Below are positions 16,586 through 25,780 of a stretch of DNA of 64,000 bases, in pieces. Every line of letters starts with the position of its first letter. Position 1 is the first letter of the stretch. The DNA lies in the NCBI GenBank assembly GCA_947452985.1, contig CANGEU010000001.1, positions 1-64,000 on the forward strand, read 5' to 3'. The DNA comes from Micrococcales bacterium. Lineage in GTDB: Bacteria; Actinomycetota; Actinomycetes; Actinomycetales; Microbacteriaceae. The position numbers were made by a program, and so were the translations under genes. The notes beneath the pieces were generated by a model that saw only the letters and a list, made by a program, of their open reading frames with translations, made no database searches and had not been told where the DNA came from.

Positions 16586-19500
16586 TTAGGCGTCGAATGC
16601 GCGCTGAACGAGGTCAGCCTGTTCGGCGGCGTGAGCCTTGCTGGAACCGGTAGCTGGGCTTGCGCTCGCTGGGCGAGACACAAGCTTGGCAACCTTGCCA
16701 TCCATGTATTTAGGCAGGAATAGACCAATGTAGGTCCATGGTCCCTGGTTGGCTGGTTCGTCCTGAACCCAAACCAGTTCGGCGTTTGGATACTGGGCAT
16801 AGGCTGCCTTGATCTCGTCGACCGGGGTTGGGTAAAGTTGCTCAACGCGAACAATCGCGGTGGTGCGGTCGCCGCGCTTTTCAGCTTCAGCCAAAAGATC
16901 CCAGTAGACCTTGCCTGAACATAGGATGACGCGGTTTACCTGTGACGCATCGAGGCCACGTTCGTCGCCGATTACCGGACGGAAGGTTCCGTTGGTGAAG
17001 TCTTCAACCGAAGACGAAGCTGCCTTGAGGCGAAGCATCGACTTAGGGGAGAAGACGATTAGCGGACGACGTGGTGAAGAGTAAGCCTGGCGACGTAGCA
17101 GGTGGAAGTGCGATGCTGGGGTCGAAGGCTGAGCCACGGTCATGTTGTTCTGAGCACAGAGCTGTAGGTAACGCTCGATACGTGCCGACGAGTGGTCAGG
17201 GCCCTGACCTTCATAGCCGTGTGGCAGTAGCAGAACAACGCCAGAGTACTGGCCCCACTTCTGTTCTGCCGAGGAAATGAATTCGTCGATGATGGTCTGG
17301 GCGCCGTTGGCGAAGTCGCCAAACTGAGCTTCCCAAAGCACTAGCGATTCCTTGGCTTCAACCGAGTAACCGTATTCGAAGCCCATGGCTGCGTACTCGC
17401 TGAGTAGCGAGTCGTAGATGTAGAACTTCGCCTGGCCAGCACCTAGGTTTCGAAGTGGCATCCACTCTTGACCGTTAACGCGGTCGTGGAAGACTGCGTG
17501 GCGCTGAACGAAGGTTCCGCGACGGCTGTCCTGGCCCGCCATACGAACTGGCTTGCCTTCCAGTAGTAGTGATCCGAACGCTAGCAGCTCTCCAAAGCCC
17601 CAGTCGATGCCACCGGTTCGGCTCATCTCTTGGCGCTTGGTTAGCAGTTGCTGAAGCTTCGGGTGAACCGAGAAACCTTCTGGCTGGTTTAGGTGAGCGT
17701 CACCGATCAGCTCAACAACTTCTTTCGAAATTGCGGTCTGGTGCGAAATGGTTGAACGCTCGCTGGCGGTGGTGCCGATGCCAACTGGGCGTGGAACCAA
17801 CTCAACCGGCTTGCTCATGGCTTCGTGAACTTCCGAGAAGGTGTTCTCAAGCTTCGACTGGAAACCGGCGTTGGCTGCTTCGAATTCTTCGGTGGTGATG
17901 TCGCCGCGACCAACCAAAGACTCTAGGTACAGGGTGCGTACCGAACGCTTGGCTTCGATCAGGTTGTACATCAGTGGCTGGGTCATTGAAGGGTCATCGC
18001 CTTCGTTGTGTCCGCGACGACGGTAGCAAACCATGTCGATGACGACGTCCTTGTTGAATTCTTCGCGGAATTCGAATGCCAGCTCAGCAACGCGAACTAC
18101 GGCCTCAGGGTCGTCTCCGTTTACGTGGAAAATCGGTGCTTGGATTCCCTTGGCGATGTCGGTTGAGTAAACCATCGAACGCGATTCTCCCGGGGGTGTG
18201 GTGAAACCAACCTGGTTGTTGATGACGATGTTGATGGTTCCGCCAACCTTGTAGCCGCGAAGCTGCGACATGTTGAGAACTTCAGGAACAACGCCCTGAC
18301 CAGCAAATGCTGCGTCACCGTGGATCACGATTGGAAGGTAAGGGTAGTAACCTTCGGCAGAACCGTTGACCGAGTCAACCTTGGCGCGAACGATACCTTC
18401 GAGAACTGGGTTTACCGCTTCAAGGTGTGAAGGGTTGGCAGCTAGCGAAACGTTGATCTGCGCGCCGTCTGGGCCGGTGAAAACGCTCTCGGTACCGAGG
18501 TGGTACTTCACGTCTCCAGAACCCTGAACGGTTGAGGTGTCGGTGTTGCCTTCGAACTCCTTGAAGACCTGGCCGTAAGCCTTGCCAGCCACGTTGGTTA
18601 GAACGTTTAGGCGGCCACGGTGTGCCATACCAATGGCAACTTCCTTGAGGCCGGCGGTAGCAGCGTTTCGAAGAATGGCATCGAGTGCTGGAATTACCGA
18701 CTCGCCACCCTCAAGTGAGAAGCGCTTCTGGCCTACGAACTTGGTCTGAAGGAAGGTTTCGAAAGCTTCGGCTTCGTTCAACTTCTCCAAGATGCGAGTC
18801 TGAACAGCCTTGTCAGGCTTGGCGTAAGGGTGCTCTAGTTTGTCCTGGAACCACTTGCGCTCGGCAGGGTTCTGGATGTGCATGTATTCAACACCAACGG
18901 TGCGGCAGTAAGAGTCGCGCAAAATCTTGTAGATATCGCGGAACTGTGCCTTCGACTTGCCACCAAAACCACCGGTCTTGAAGGTGCGGTCTAGGTCCCA
19001 GAGGCTTAGGCCGTGGTTCAAGATGTCAAGGTCTGGGTGCGAGCGCTGACGGTATTCCAGCGGGTCGATGTCGGCCATCAGGTGACCACGAACGCGGTAA
19101 GCGTTGATTAGCTCCTGAATTCGGGTGGCCTTGCTGCGGTCGTCGTTGTCGTCGGTGTTGAAATCGACTACCCAGCGAACTGGCTCGTAAGGAATGCGTA
19201 GGTCGGCAAAAATTTCGTCGTAGAAACCGCGAGCGCCTAGCAGTAGCTCGTGGATCTTCTTTAGGAACTCACCGGAACCGGCACCCTGAATTACACGGTG
19301 GTCGTAGGTTGAGGTCAGGTTGATTACCTTGCTCACGCCGACCTTGGTTAGGTGCTCTTCGCTCATGCCCTGGAACTCGGCAGGGTAGTCGAGTGCGCCA
19401 GCGCCAACAATGCAGCCCTGGCCGCGGGTTAGGCGAGGAACCGAGTGAACGGTTCCAATTCCACCGGGGTTGGTAAGCGAAACGGTGGTGCCAGCGTAGT

Positions 19501-20293
19501 CGGAACCCTCAAGTTTGTTATCGCGAGCCTTCTTGACTACTGCTTCGTAGGCCGAAACGAATTCGGCGAAGTTCATCTTTTCGGCGCGCTTGATGTTTGG
19601 CACAACTAGAGCACGGGTGCCATCTTCCTTTGGAAGGTCGATAGCAATACCGAGGTTGATGTTCGGTGGAACAACTACCGATGGCTTGTCGTCAATGATG
19701 TCGTAGTAGACATTCTGGCTAGGGAACTCTTTTAGAGTCTTGATGATTGCCCAGGCCAAAATGTGGGTGAACGAAATCTTGCCGCCGCGGGTGCGGTTTA
19801 GGTGAGAGTTGATGACAATACGGTTGTCGATCAAAAGTTTCGCTGGCACGGTGCGAACCGATGTTGCGGTTGGAACGGTCAGCGATGCGTCCATGTTGGC
19901 GGCGATGGCCTTGCTCATACCCTTTAGTGCGGTAACCACGGGCTCGGTAACTTCAGACTCATCGATGGTGCTGATGGTTCCCGTAACCGGTGCCTGAGCT
20001 GGAATTGGGGCTTCTTTTGCCTCGATGCGGGTGGTCTTGGCCACTACCTGAGTAGGGATCTCAATCGGTGCAGCCACTGGTGCTGCCACAGGAGCTGGTG
20101 CTGGGGTTGCGGCTGCTGCCACATCGCCACCTGGGAGTCCGTGCTGCATGCGCTCAAGGATTGGCCACCAGGCCTTATCCACCGAATCAGGGTTTTCCTT
20201 GTACTTCTCGTACATCTCTTCGACTAGCCATTCATTGGCGCCGAATTCTCCATCTGTCTGCGAATTTTCGCTTGAATCTGACAGCGTAACCAC
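16586..20293 (-). CDS. kgd: Multifunctional 2-oxoglutarate decarboxylase/dehydrogenase (E2-E1 fusion)
   Basis: A 1,235-residue actinobacterial-type fusion (Kgd/OdhA/SucA) acting in the TCA cycle. Order: a short N-terminal E1-type helix segment (EMYEKYKENPDSVDKAWW), an Ala/Pro-rich linker (about residues 55-110), a dihydrolipoyl succinyltransferase catalytic core ending in DHRVIQGAGSGEF near residue 334, then the thiamine-diphosphate E1 part from about 370 with MAHRGRLNVL, GDAAFAGQG, INNQVGFTT and CYRRRGHNEGDDP. There is no lipoyl domain, as expected for this class, which borrows lipoyl groups from pyruvate dehydrogenase E2. The start is GTG at 20293. Confidence 0.96.
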   Translation of the reverse strand: MVTLSDSSENSQTDGEFGANEWLVEEMYEKYKENPDSVDKAWWPILERMQHGLPGGDVAAAATPAPAPVAAPVAAPIEIPTQVVAKTTRIEAKEAPIPAQAPVTGTISTIDESEVTEPVVTALKGMSKAIAANMDASLTVPTATSVRTVPAKLLIDNRIVINSHLNRTRGGKISFTHILAWAIIKTLKEFPSQNVYYDIIDDKPSVVVPPNINLGIAIDLPKEDGTRALVVPNIKRAEKMNFAEFVSAYEAVVKKARDNKLEGSDYAGTTVSLTNPGGIGTVHSVPRLTRGQGCIVGAGALDYPAEFQGMSEEHLTKVGVSKVINLTSTYDHRVIQGAGSGEFLKKIHELLLGARGFYDEIFADLRIPYEPVRWVVDFNTDDNDDRSKATRIQELINAYRVRGHLMADIDPLEYRQRSHPDLDILNHGLSLWDLDRTFKTGGFGGKSKAQFRDIYKILRDSYCRTVGVEYMHIQNPAERKWFQDKLEHPYAKPDKAVQTRILEKLNEAEAFETFLQTKFVGQKRFSLEGGESVIPALDAILRNAATAGLKEVAIGMAHRGRLNVLTNVAGKAYGQVFKEFEGNTDTSTVQGSGDVKYHLGTESVFTGPDGAQINVSLAANPSHLEAVNPVLEGIVRAKVDSVNGSAEGYYPYLPIVIHGDAAFAGQGVVPEVLNMSQLRGYKVGGTINIVINNQVGFTTPPGESRSMVYSTDIAKGIQAPIFHVNGDDPEAVVRVAELAFEFREEFNKDVVIDMVCYRRRGHNEGDDPSMTQPLMYNLIEAKRSVRTLYLESLVGRGDITTEEFEAANAGFQSKLENTFSEVHEAMSKPVELVPRPVGIGTTASERSTISHQTAISKEVVELIGDAHLNQPEGFSVHPKLQQLLTKRQEMSRTGGIDWGFGELLAFGSLLLEGKPVRMAGQDSRRGTFVQRHAVFHDRVNGQEWMPLRNLGAGQAKFYIYDSLLSEYAAMGFEYGYSVEAKESLVLWEAQFGDFANGAQTIIDEFISSAEQKWGQYSGVVLLLPHGYEGQGPDHSSARIERYLQLCAQNNMTVAQPSTPASHFHLLRRQAYSSPRRPLIVFSPKSMLRLKAASSSVEDFTNGTFRPVIGDERGLDASQVNRVILCSGKVYWDLLAEAEKRGDRTTAIVRVEQLYPTPVDEIKAAYAQYPNAELVWVQDEPANQGPWTYIGLFLPKYMDGKVAKLVSRPASASPATGSSKAHAAEQADLVQRAFDA

Positions 20294-20341
20294 CTCTTCG
20301 TCGTGACGTTAGACCCTACTAGCCTAGTGCCAAAGCGAGGG

Positions 20342-20347
20342 TATGCT
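20342..20347 (+). promoter_or_regulatory. -10 element (TATGCT) of the corC-like pair
   Basis: TATGCT lies 11 nt before the ATG at 20359, so a short-leader or near-leaderless transcript is likely. A TTG at 20347 in frame is a less likely start. Confidence 0.4.
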
Positions 20348-20358
20348 TGGCTTTACAT

Positions 20359-21669
20359 ATGAATGATTGGCTGATGCTCGGCGTGGGGTTTCTACTCACC
20401 GTAGGTACAGGCATTTTCGTAGCCAGCGAGTTCTCGATGATCAACCTCGAGCGCAATGAACTTGAAGCCAGAGCTTCGCGCGGCGAAAAGAACCTAGGCC
20501 CAACCATTCGCGCCCTTCGCAAAACCAGCACCCACCTTTCTGGAGCGCAGCTCGGCATTACCCTAACCACGATGCTGACCGGTTTTCTGGCGGAGCCTGC
20601 GCTAACGCACCTTTTTGCGCCAGTTTTGGTGAAGCTTGGCATTGCTGAGAACGTGGTCGAGGGCTTTGCGCTCGCGGTGGGAATGTTTATCGCCACGCTG
20701 TTCTCGACACTCATCGGTGAACTGGTTCCAAAGAAGCTCGCACTAACTCTTCCGCTTGAAACCAACAAGTTTGTGGTCCGTATTCAAATTGCCTTCACCT
20801 GGATTACCGGTTGGATGTTGGTCTTACTAAACACCGTTGGCAATGGAATCGTTCGCATGTTTGGTATCGAACCGAAAGAGGAGCTCAGTTCTTCTCGCAC
20901 CGCAGACGAACTGTCTTCGTTGGTTCGCCGCTCGGCCATGATGGGCGCGCTGGATGCCCACACGGCAACCCTGCTGACCAAGACTCTGGCACTCAGCCAG
21001 CTCACCGCCGCCGACGTAATGACTCCGCGTCCGCGCATGTTCACCGTGGACCGCGACCAGACCGTTGAAGACCTTGTGGCCTTGACCAACAAGACCGGCC
21101 ACTCTCGTTTCCCGGTTATCGACGGCGACAGCGACAGCGTTCTCGGCATTGCCCACGTAAAGCAGGCGGCTTCCGTTCCCCGCGAAAAGCGCTCCGAAGT
21201 TCCGGTCGGTGCAATCTTGGTTGAGGCAATGCGAGTTCCAGAGACCATGGGTCTTGAGGCGTTGATGGTTGAACTTCGCGCTAAGGGCTTGCAGTTGGCA
21301 ATCGTCGTCGACGAATACGGTGGCACCGCAGGTTTGGTTACCCTCGAAGACCTAGTCGAAGAATTGGTTGGCGAGCTCGCCGACGAGCATGACCGCGCCA
21401 AGGCCGGAATTATTCGCGGAGTGAACGAATCGGTTTTGTTCCCCGGCATGACCCGCCCAGACGAACTAGCCGAGATGGCGATTAAGGTGCCCGACGACGG
21501 CGCCTACGAAACCGTCGGTGGCTTCATCATGAGTGAACTAGGACGAATTCCGCTGCGAGGCGATGAGATTCGAATCGAAAATGGTGTGCTCAAGGTCGAA
21601 CGCATGGACGGACGCCGAGTTGACCGAGTTCGTTTCACCCCAGACGAGTTGGAGGTGAGCGATGACTGA
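20359..21669 (+). CDS. CNNM/CBS-domain membrane protein (HlyC/CorC family), long form
   Basis: Membrane protein of 436 residues with three parts: an N-terminal CNNM/DUF21 domain with about four membrane segments (from MNDWLMLGVGFLLTVGTGIF) and the motif GELVPKKLAL, two CBS domains (DVMTPRPRMFTVDR and following), and a C-terminal CorC_HlyC domain (DGAYETVGGFIMSELGRIP). CNNM/CorC proteins are linked to magnesium or cobalt efflux and homeostasis. The EYGGTAGLVTLEDLVEELVGE stretch is diagnostic. It overlaps the next, shorter paralogue by 8 bp. Confidence 0.92.
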   Translation: MNDWLMLGVGFLLTVGTGIFVASEFSMINLERNELEARASRGEKNLGPTIRALRKTSTHLSGAQLGITLTTMLTGFLAEPALTHLFAPVLVKLGIAENVVEGFALAVGMFIATLFSTLIGELVPKKLALTLPLETNKFVVRIQIAFTWITGWMLVLLNTVGNGIVRMFGIEPKEELSSSRTADELSSLVRRSAMMGALDAHTATLLTKTLALSQLTAADVMTPRPRMFTVDRDQTVEDLVALTNKTGHSRFPVIDGDSDSVLGIAHVKQAASVPREKRSEVPVGAILVEAMRVPETMGLEALMVELRAKGLQLAIVVDEYGGTAGLVTLEDLVEELVGELADEHDRAKAGIIRGVNESVLFPGMTRPDELAEMAIKVPDDGAYETVGGFIMSELGRIPLRGDEIRIENGVLKVERMDGRRVDRVRFTPDELEVSDD

Positions 21670-22702
21670 TCCAATTGGCGGTCTTTGGGCCTTCCTGTTT
21701 CTACTTCTAGGCAACGGCTTTTTCGTGGCATCCGAGTTCGCACTAATCTCGGCTAAACGTGCTCAGATTGAGCCACGCGCCGAGGCTGGTTCCAGACCCG
21801 CGCAGCTGACCATCAAGGGCATGGAGCGAGTCTCACTACTTCTGGCAACCGCTCAACTTGGTGTCACCATTTGTTCGCTACTTATCCTGCTAATCGTTGA
21901 ACCGAGCATTCACAGCTTGCTGGAGCCGGTTCTGCACTCCACCGGTCTCTCCGAAAACGGTGTGGCTTCGGTCGCGTTCGCAATCACTTTGGTCTTCGTT
22001 TCGTTCCTGCACGTCGTCATTGGTGAAATGGTTCCCAAGAACATTTCGTTCTCGATTCCAGAGCGCGCAGCGCTGGTGCTAGTTCCAATGCTTTACGGCC
22101 TGGCACTTTTGGTGAAGCCAATCGTGATTGCTTTAAACGCAACGGCAAACGGCATTCTGCGAGTCTTTGGTGTTCGCGCGAAGGACGAGGCGAACAGTGC
22201 CTACACCCTCGATCAGGTTGAAGACATAGTTGAGCACTCGACCCGCGAAGGTGTGCTGAGCGACGCCTCCGGAACCATTAGCAATACCTTCGAGTTCACC
22301 GAAAAGAAGGTTCGCGACGTTGCGGTCAAACTCAGCGACGTAATCTCGTTCCCTGAAACCGTGACCCCGCGTGAGATTGAAGTAGCGGTCTCGAAGGTTG
22401 GCTACTCGCGTTACCCGCTGACCGACGAAGATGGCGACCTCGCCGGTTACCTGCACCTCAAAGACGTGCTCGATTTAGACCTCGACGAAATGGACTTGCC
22501 GGTACCAACTAAGCGAATCCGTTCCATGATTTCGCTTCCAGCAACCATGGAATTGGAAGATGCACTTGCCAGCATGCGTCGAGTAGATGCCCACCTAGCG
22601 CGCGTATTCAACCGCGGTGGAAAAGTTGTCGGAGTTTTGTTCCTAGAGGACATTCTTGAAGAGCTAGTTGGCGAAGTTCAAGACGCCACCAAGCGCGACT
22701 AA
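21662..22702 (+). CDS. CNNM/CBS-domain membrane protein, short paralogue lacking the CorC_HlyC domain
   Basis: Second member of a tandem pair (346 residues). The CNNM membrane domain carries GEMVPKNISFSIPE and is followed by two CBS domains that end in VLFLEDILEELVGEVQD. The C-terminal CorC_HlyC domain of its neighbour is absent. Such long/short pairs are common in actinobacteria and may form heterodimers; ion specificity is unknown. Its TAA stop interlocks with the convergent oxidoreductase gene. Confidence 0.9.
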   Translation: MTDPIGGLWAFLFLLLGNGFFVASEFALISAKRAQIEPRAEAGSRPAQLTIKGMERVSLLLATAQLGVTICSLLILLIVEPSIHSLLEPVLHSTGLSENGVASVAFAITLVFVSFLHVVIGEMVPKNISFSIPERAALVLVPMLYGLALLVKPIVIALNATANGILRVFGVRAKDEANSAYTLDQVEDIVEHSTREGVLSDASGTISNTFEFTEKKVRDVAVKLSDVISFPETVTPREIEVAVSKVGYSRYPLTDEDGDLAGYLHLKDVLDLDLDEMDLPVPTKRIRSMISLPATMELEDALASMRRVDAHLARVFNRGGKVVGVLFLEDILEELVGEVQDATKRD

Positions 22703-23769
22703 AAAATAGCGCGTAGGTAACGCTTCGGCACGTAGTCGATAGCCTGCCCAAGTTCCTGGGCAGCACGAATTGGCCAGAATGGGTCGCCCAAAGCAGCGCG
22801 ACCAATCATCACGACATCAACGATTCCCTTTTGCAGTATCGCTTCAGCCTGGGTGCCGGTGGTGATCATTCCAACCGCGGCAACCGGGGCATCAACCTTT
22901 TCGCCAACAAACTCGGCGTAAGGAACCTGGAAGCCAGGGCCAACCACGATTTTCTGAGCGGTCGAAAGTCCGGCGGTCGAGATGTCGAACAAATCGGCTC
23001 CGGCATCCACGCACCACTTGGCAACCGTCGCGGTGTCGGCCTCGGTCCAGCCGCCTTCAATCCAGTCGGTGGCCGAAAAGCGAACGGCTAGCGGAAGGTC
23101 GTCGCCGATTGCTGCCCGAATTGCAATCACAATTTCCACGAGGAGGCGGGCACGGTTTTCCAGGGAACCACCGTAAATGTCGGTGCGAGTGTTCGACAGC
23201 GGCGATAGGAATTGGTGCAATAGGTATCCGTGTGCGGCATGAATCTCTAGCAGGTCAAAGCCGGCAGTTACCGAACGCTTGGCAGCTTCAACGAATTCGC
23301 TTTTGATGCCTTCTAGTTCTTCAAGTGCTAGAGCGCGAGGTGCTGCATAGCCCTCAAAGGCTATGTCTGAAGCTGAAACGGTTTCCCAACCACCCTCAGC
23401 AATAGCCACCGATCCCGAGCCGGTCCACCCCGCGTGCGTTGAAGCTTTACGGCCAGCGTGAGCCAGCTGAATGCCAATTTTTCCGCCATTGAGGTGAACC
23501 GAATCCACCACTGCTTCCCAAGCAATCTGCTGCTCATCGTTCCAAATCCCCGCGCAAAGAGGAGTGATTCTTCCAATCGGGCTCACCGCGGTAGCCTCGG
23601 CAATAATTAGCCCTGCGCCGCCTTTGGCAAACGATGTGTAGTGAACCAGTGCCCAGTTGCCAACCACGCCGTCTTGTTCATCGCAGGAATATTGGCACAT
23701 AGGAGGAATCCAAATTCGGTTGCGGGTGGTTAGGTTACGAACGGTGATTGGCTCAAAAAGCAGGGTCAT
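22699..23769 (-). CDS. NADH:flavin oxidoreductase, old yellow enzyme (YqjM type)
   Basis: FMN-dependent TIM-barrel ene-reductase of 356 residues. Visible: the N-terminal FEPITVRNLTTRNRIWIPPMCQYS, whose Cys fits the redox-sensing cysteine of YqjM-type enzymes; QLAHAGRKAS; the substrate/FMN histidine pair HAAHGYLLHQFLSP; RVRFS-like VRFSATDW; and the C-terminal GRAALGDPFWP. The physiological substrate is not evident; reduction of electrophilic enones or nitro compounds is typical. The ATG lies 6 nt after a TAGGCT -10 shared with nnrD. Confidence 0.93.
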   Translation of the reverse strand: MTLLFEPITVRNLTTRNRIWIPPMCQYSCDEQDGVVGNWALVHYTSFAKGGAGLIIAEATAVSPIGRITPLCAGIWNDEQQIAWEAVVDSVHLNGGKIGIQLAHAGRKASTHAGWTGSGSVAIAEGGWETVSASDIAFEGYAAPRALALEELEGIKSEFVEAAKRSVTAGFDLLEIHAAHGYLLHQFLSPLSNTRTDIYGGSLENRARLLVEIVIAIRAAIGDDLPLAVRFSATDWIEGGWTEADTATVAKWCVDAGADLFDISTAGLSTAQKIVVGPGFQVPYAEFVGEKVDAPVAAVGMITTGTQAEAILQKGIVDVVMIGRAALGDPFWPIRAAQELGQAIDYVPKRYLRAIF

Positions 23770-23774
23770 ACCAA

Positions 23775-23781
23775 TAGCCTA
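23775..23781. promoter_or_regulatory. Symmetric divergent promoter core TAGCCTA
   Basis: One 7-bp sequence supplies a -10 on each strand: TAGCCT (plus, 23775-23780) for nnrD and TAGGCT (minus, 23781-23776) for the oxidoreductase. Each -10 is exactly 6 nt from its start codon (GTG 23787, ATG 23769). The symmetry centre is base 23778. Confidence 0.65.
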
Positions 23782-23786
23782 GAACC

Positions 23787-24578
23787 GTGCTCCCAAATCG
23801 CCTGCAGAAGTACCTTCAGCTTCCAAAATCAACCGACGACAAATACTCGCGCGGTGTCGTTGGTTTCATCACCGGCTCCGACGCCTATCCGGGCGCTGCA
23901 CTGCTCGGTGTAACCGCTGCGATTCGCACGGGCATTGGCATGGTTCGTTACTTCGGGCCTGAGGCTGTTAAGAGTCTCGTGTTGGAAGCAAGACCGGAAG
24001 TGGTTTGCGAACCTGGTCGAGTTTCGGCTTGGGTGCTCGGTTCGGGCCTGACCGCAGCAGACGCCGAAAGACTAAGCGTTGCATTTGAGGGTCCCGAGCC
24101 CAAAATCATCGACGCCGGAGCCCTAGAAATTTGTAATTTCGAAACGCTCGAAGGGCGGGCAATTCTGACTCCGCACGCTGGCGAAGCGGCAGCCTTGGTT
24201 TCTAGGCTCGACACACACATAGATCGCGCAGCCGTTGAGGCAGAACCCGAAATCATCGCTCGCCAGCTGGCCATGCTCACCGGTCAAACCGTTTGCCTAA
24301 AGGGAAACGTAACCGTCATTGCCAACCCTGACTTCGAAACTGTCTCGGTTGGTCCGAATCCGGCCGACCTAGCAACTGCTGGCACCGGCGATGTCCTTGC
24401 TGGAATTATGGGCGCCATTTTGGCGGCTCATCACGATGATTTCGATGCCCTCGATGTGGCTCAGACCGCGGTTCTGCTTCACGCTGATGCGGCGCGCAGG
24501 CTTTCCGAAGCAGGGCCGATTGCGGCTTTGGATTTGGCAGAAGAGGTTCGGCACGTGGTTGCCGAATGGAGAACCTAA
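23787..24578 (+). CDS. nnrD: ADP-dependent (S)-NAD(P)H-hydrate dehydratase
   Basis: Repairs hydrated NADH and NADPH. The 263-residue protein belongs to the YjeF C-terminal (carbohydrate kinase-like) family: DKYSRGVVGFITGSDAYPGAA, RTGIGMVRYFGP, LTPHAGEAAAL, KGNVTVIA and the catalytic/ADP-binding stretch LATAGTGDVLAGIMGA are all visible. The epimerase (YjeF N-terminal) domain is absent, so this is the stand-alone dehydratase. GTG at 23787 is the likely start because the -10 places the transcript start there. Confidence 0.93.
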   Translation: MLPNRLQKYLQLPKSTDDKYSRGVVGFITGSDAYPGAALLGVTAAIRTGIGMVRYFGPEAVKSLVLEARPEVVCEPGRVSAWVLGSGLTAADAERLSVAFEGPEPKIIDAGALEICNFETLEGRAILTPHAGEAAALVSRLDTHIDRAAVEAEPEIIARQLAMLTGQTVCLKGNVTVIANPDFETVSVGPNPADLATAGTGDVLAGIMGAILAAHHDDFDALDVAQTAVLLHADAARRLSEAGPIAALDLAEEVRHVVAEWRT

Positions 24579-25780
24579 GAGTTCAGAAGCTGTTCGAGCA
24601 GAGGTCCCACGATGTCCATCTCAATTAGGAAACCGTCGTGACCGAATTCGCTGTCGATAACGTGAATTTTTCCGCCAATAAGTTCGCCACCGATGTGCTC
24701 GGCAATTAGCTGCTGACCACTGAGTGGGAACAGGCGGTCGGTGGAAATACCAACCACCAGCGACTTGGCCGTGATCGATTTCAAAGCCTCTTCAACGCTG
24801 CCGCGGTCGCGACCGACGTCGTGGGAATTCATCGCGTTCACCAGGGTGATGTAGCTGTTGGCATCGAAACGACGGGTGAATTTGTTTCCATGGAAATCTA
24901 GGTAACTCTCAACCGCGAAGCGGCCACCATCGCCAAGCGGGCTCTTGCCGCTCTGCCAAGAACGTTCGAAACGCTCGTTTAGTTCGTGAGGGGAGCGGTA
25001 GTTGAGCAGAGCCATGCGGCGAGCTAGGGCAAGACCTCTGTGGGGGCCAAAGCCAGGTTTGGCGTCGTAGTAATCGCCGTCGGCAAAAGCAGGATCGGTT
25101 TTGATGGCTTCAACCTGAACTGAGTTCAAGGCAATCTGGTCGGCAGTGGCCACCGGCGGAGCAGCAATAATCGCAACGCGGTCAACGAGTTCTGGAAACA
25201 TAATCGCAAACTCTAGGGTGTGCATTCCACCCATGGAACCACCAATGATGCTGTGCCACTTTTTGATGCTGATGGCGTCGGTGAAGTGTTTCAAAGCCTG
25301 TGCCTGATCACGAATGGTCAGGTAAGGAAAACGTGGACCATATTCGCGACCATTTTTGTCTAGGGTTGCCGGTCCGGTTGAGCCCTGGCATCCGCCGAGC
25401 ATATTTGGCGCGACAACATAGAAACGATCGGTGTCGATGGCAAGGCCTGGGCCGATGATGCCATTCCACCAACCTTCGGTTGGGTGCTGCTTCGAGGCAG
25501 GGCCGGTTGCGTGAGAGTCGCCGGTGAGTGCGTGCATTATTAGCACCGCGTTGTCGCCGGCTTCGTTTAGCTGACCCCAGGTTTCGAAGGCGAGCTTGGC
25601 ATTAACTAGTTCGCGCCCACTACCCGTTTTGAACGAAGGTAGGGGCGCAAATTCGCGGTCACCCGCTGGGTCTCCGTCGCGCCAGGCACCAGAGGCTGGT
25701 GGCCTGCCAACAAGTTGCCGGCTTTGCTCATCGGTGATGAACGCAGACGGGACGGAGTCCTCAGAGGATTGAAATTCCAA
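24575..25780 (-). CDS. metX: Homoserine O-acetyltransferase
   Basis: First committed step of methionine synthesis: homoserine plus acetyl-CoA gives O-acetylhomoserine. The 401-residue alpha/beta-fold protein shows HALTGDSHATGP, NMLGGCQGSTGP, the nucleophile elbow GGSMGGMHTLEFA, DRLFPLSGQQ and the catalytic histidine in SEFGHDGFLIE. The frame begins with TTG at 25780, directly abutting the metY TAG stop, with AAGAAG upstream; no better start exists. It follows metY in an operon, so the acetylated product passes to the next enzyme. Confidence 0.95.
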   Translation of the reverse strand: MEFQSSEDSVPSAFITDEQSRQLVGRPPASGAWRDGDPAGDREFAPLPSFKTGSGRELVNAKLAFETWGQLNEAGDNAVLIMHALTGDSHATGPASKQHPTEGWWNGIIGPGLAIDTDRFYVVAPNMLGGCQGSTGPATLDKNGREYGPRFPYLTIRDQAQALKHFTDAISIKKWHSIIGGSMGGMHTLEFAIMFPELVDRVAIIAAPPVATADQIALNSVQVEAIKTDPAFADGDYYDAKPGFGPHRGLALARRMALLNYRSPHELNERFERSWQSGKSPLGDGGRFAVESYLDFHGNKFTRRFDANSYITLVNAMNSHDVGRDRGSVEEALKSITAKSLVVGISTDRLFPLSGQQLIAEHIGGELIGGKIHVIDSEFGHDGFLIEMDIVGPLLEQLLNS

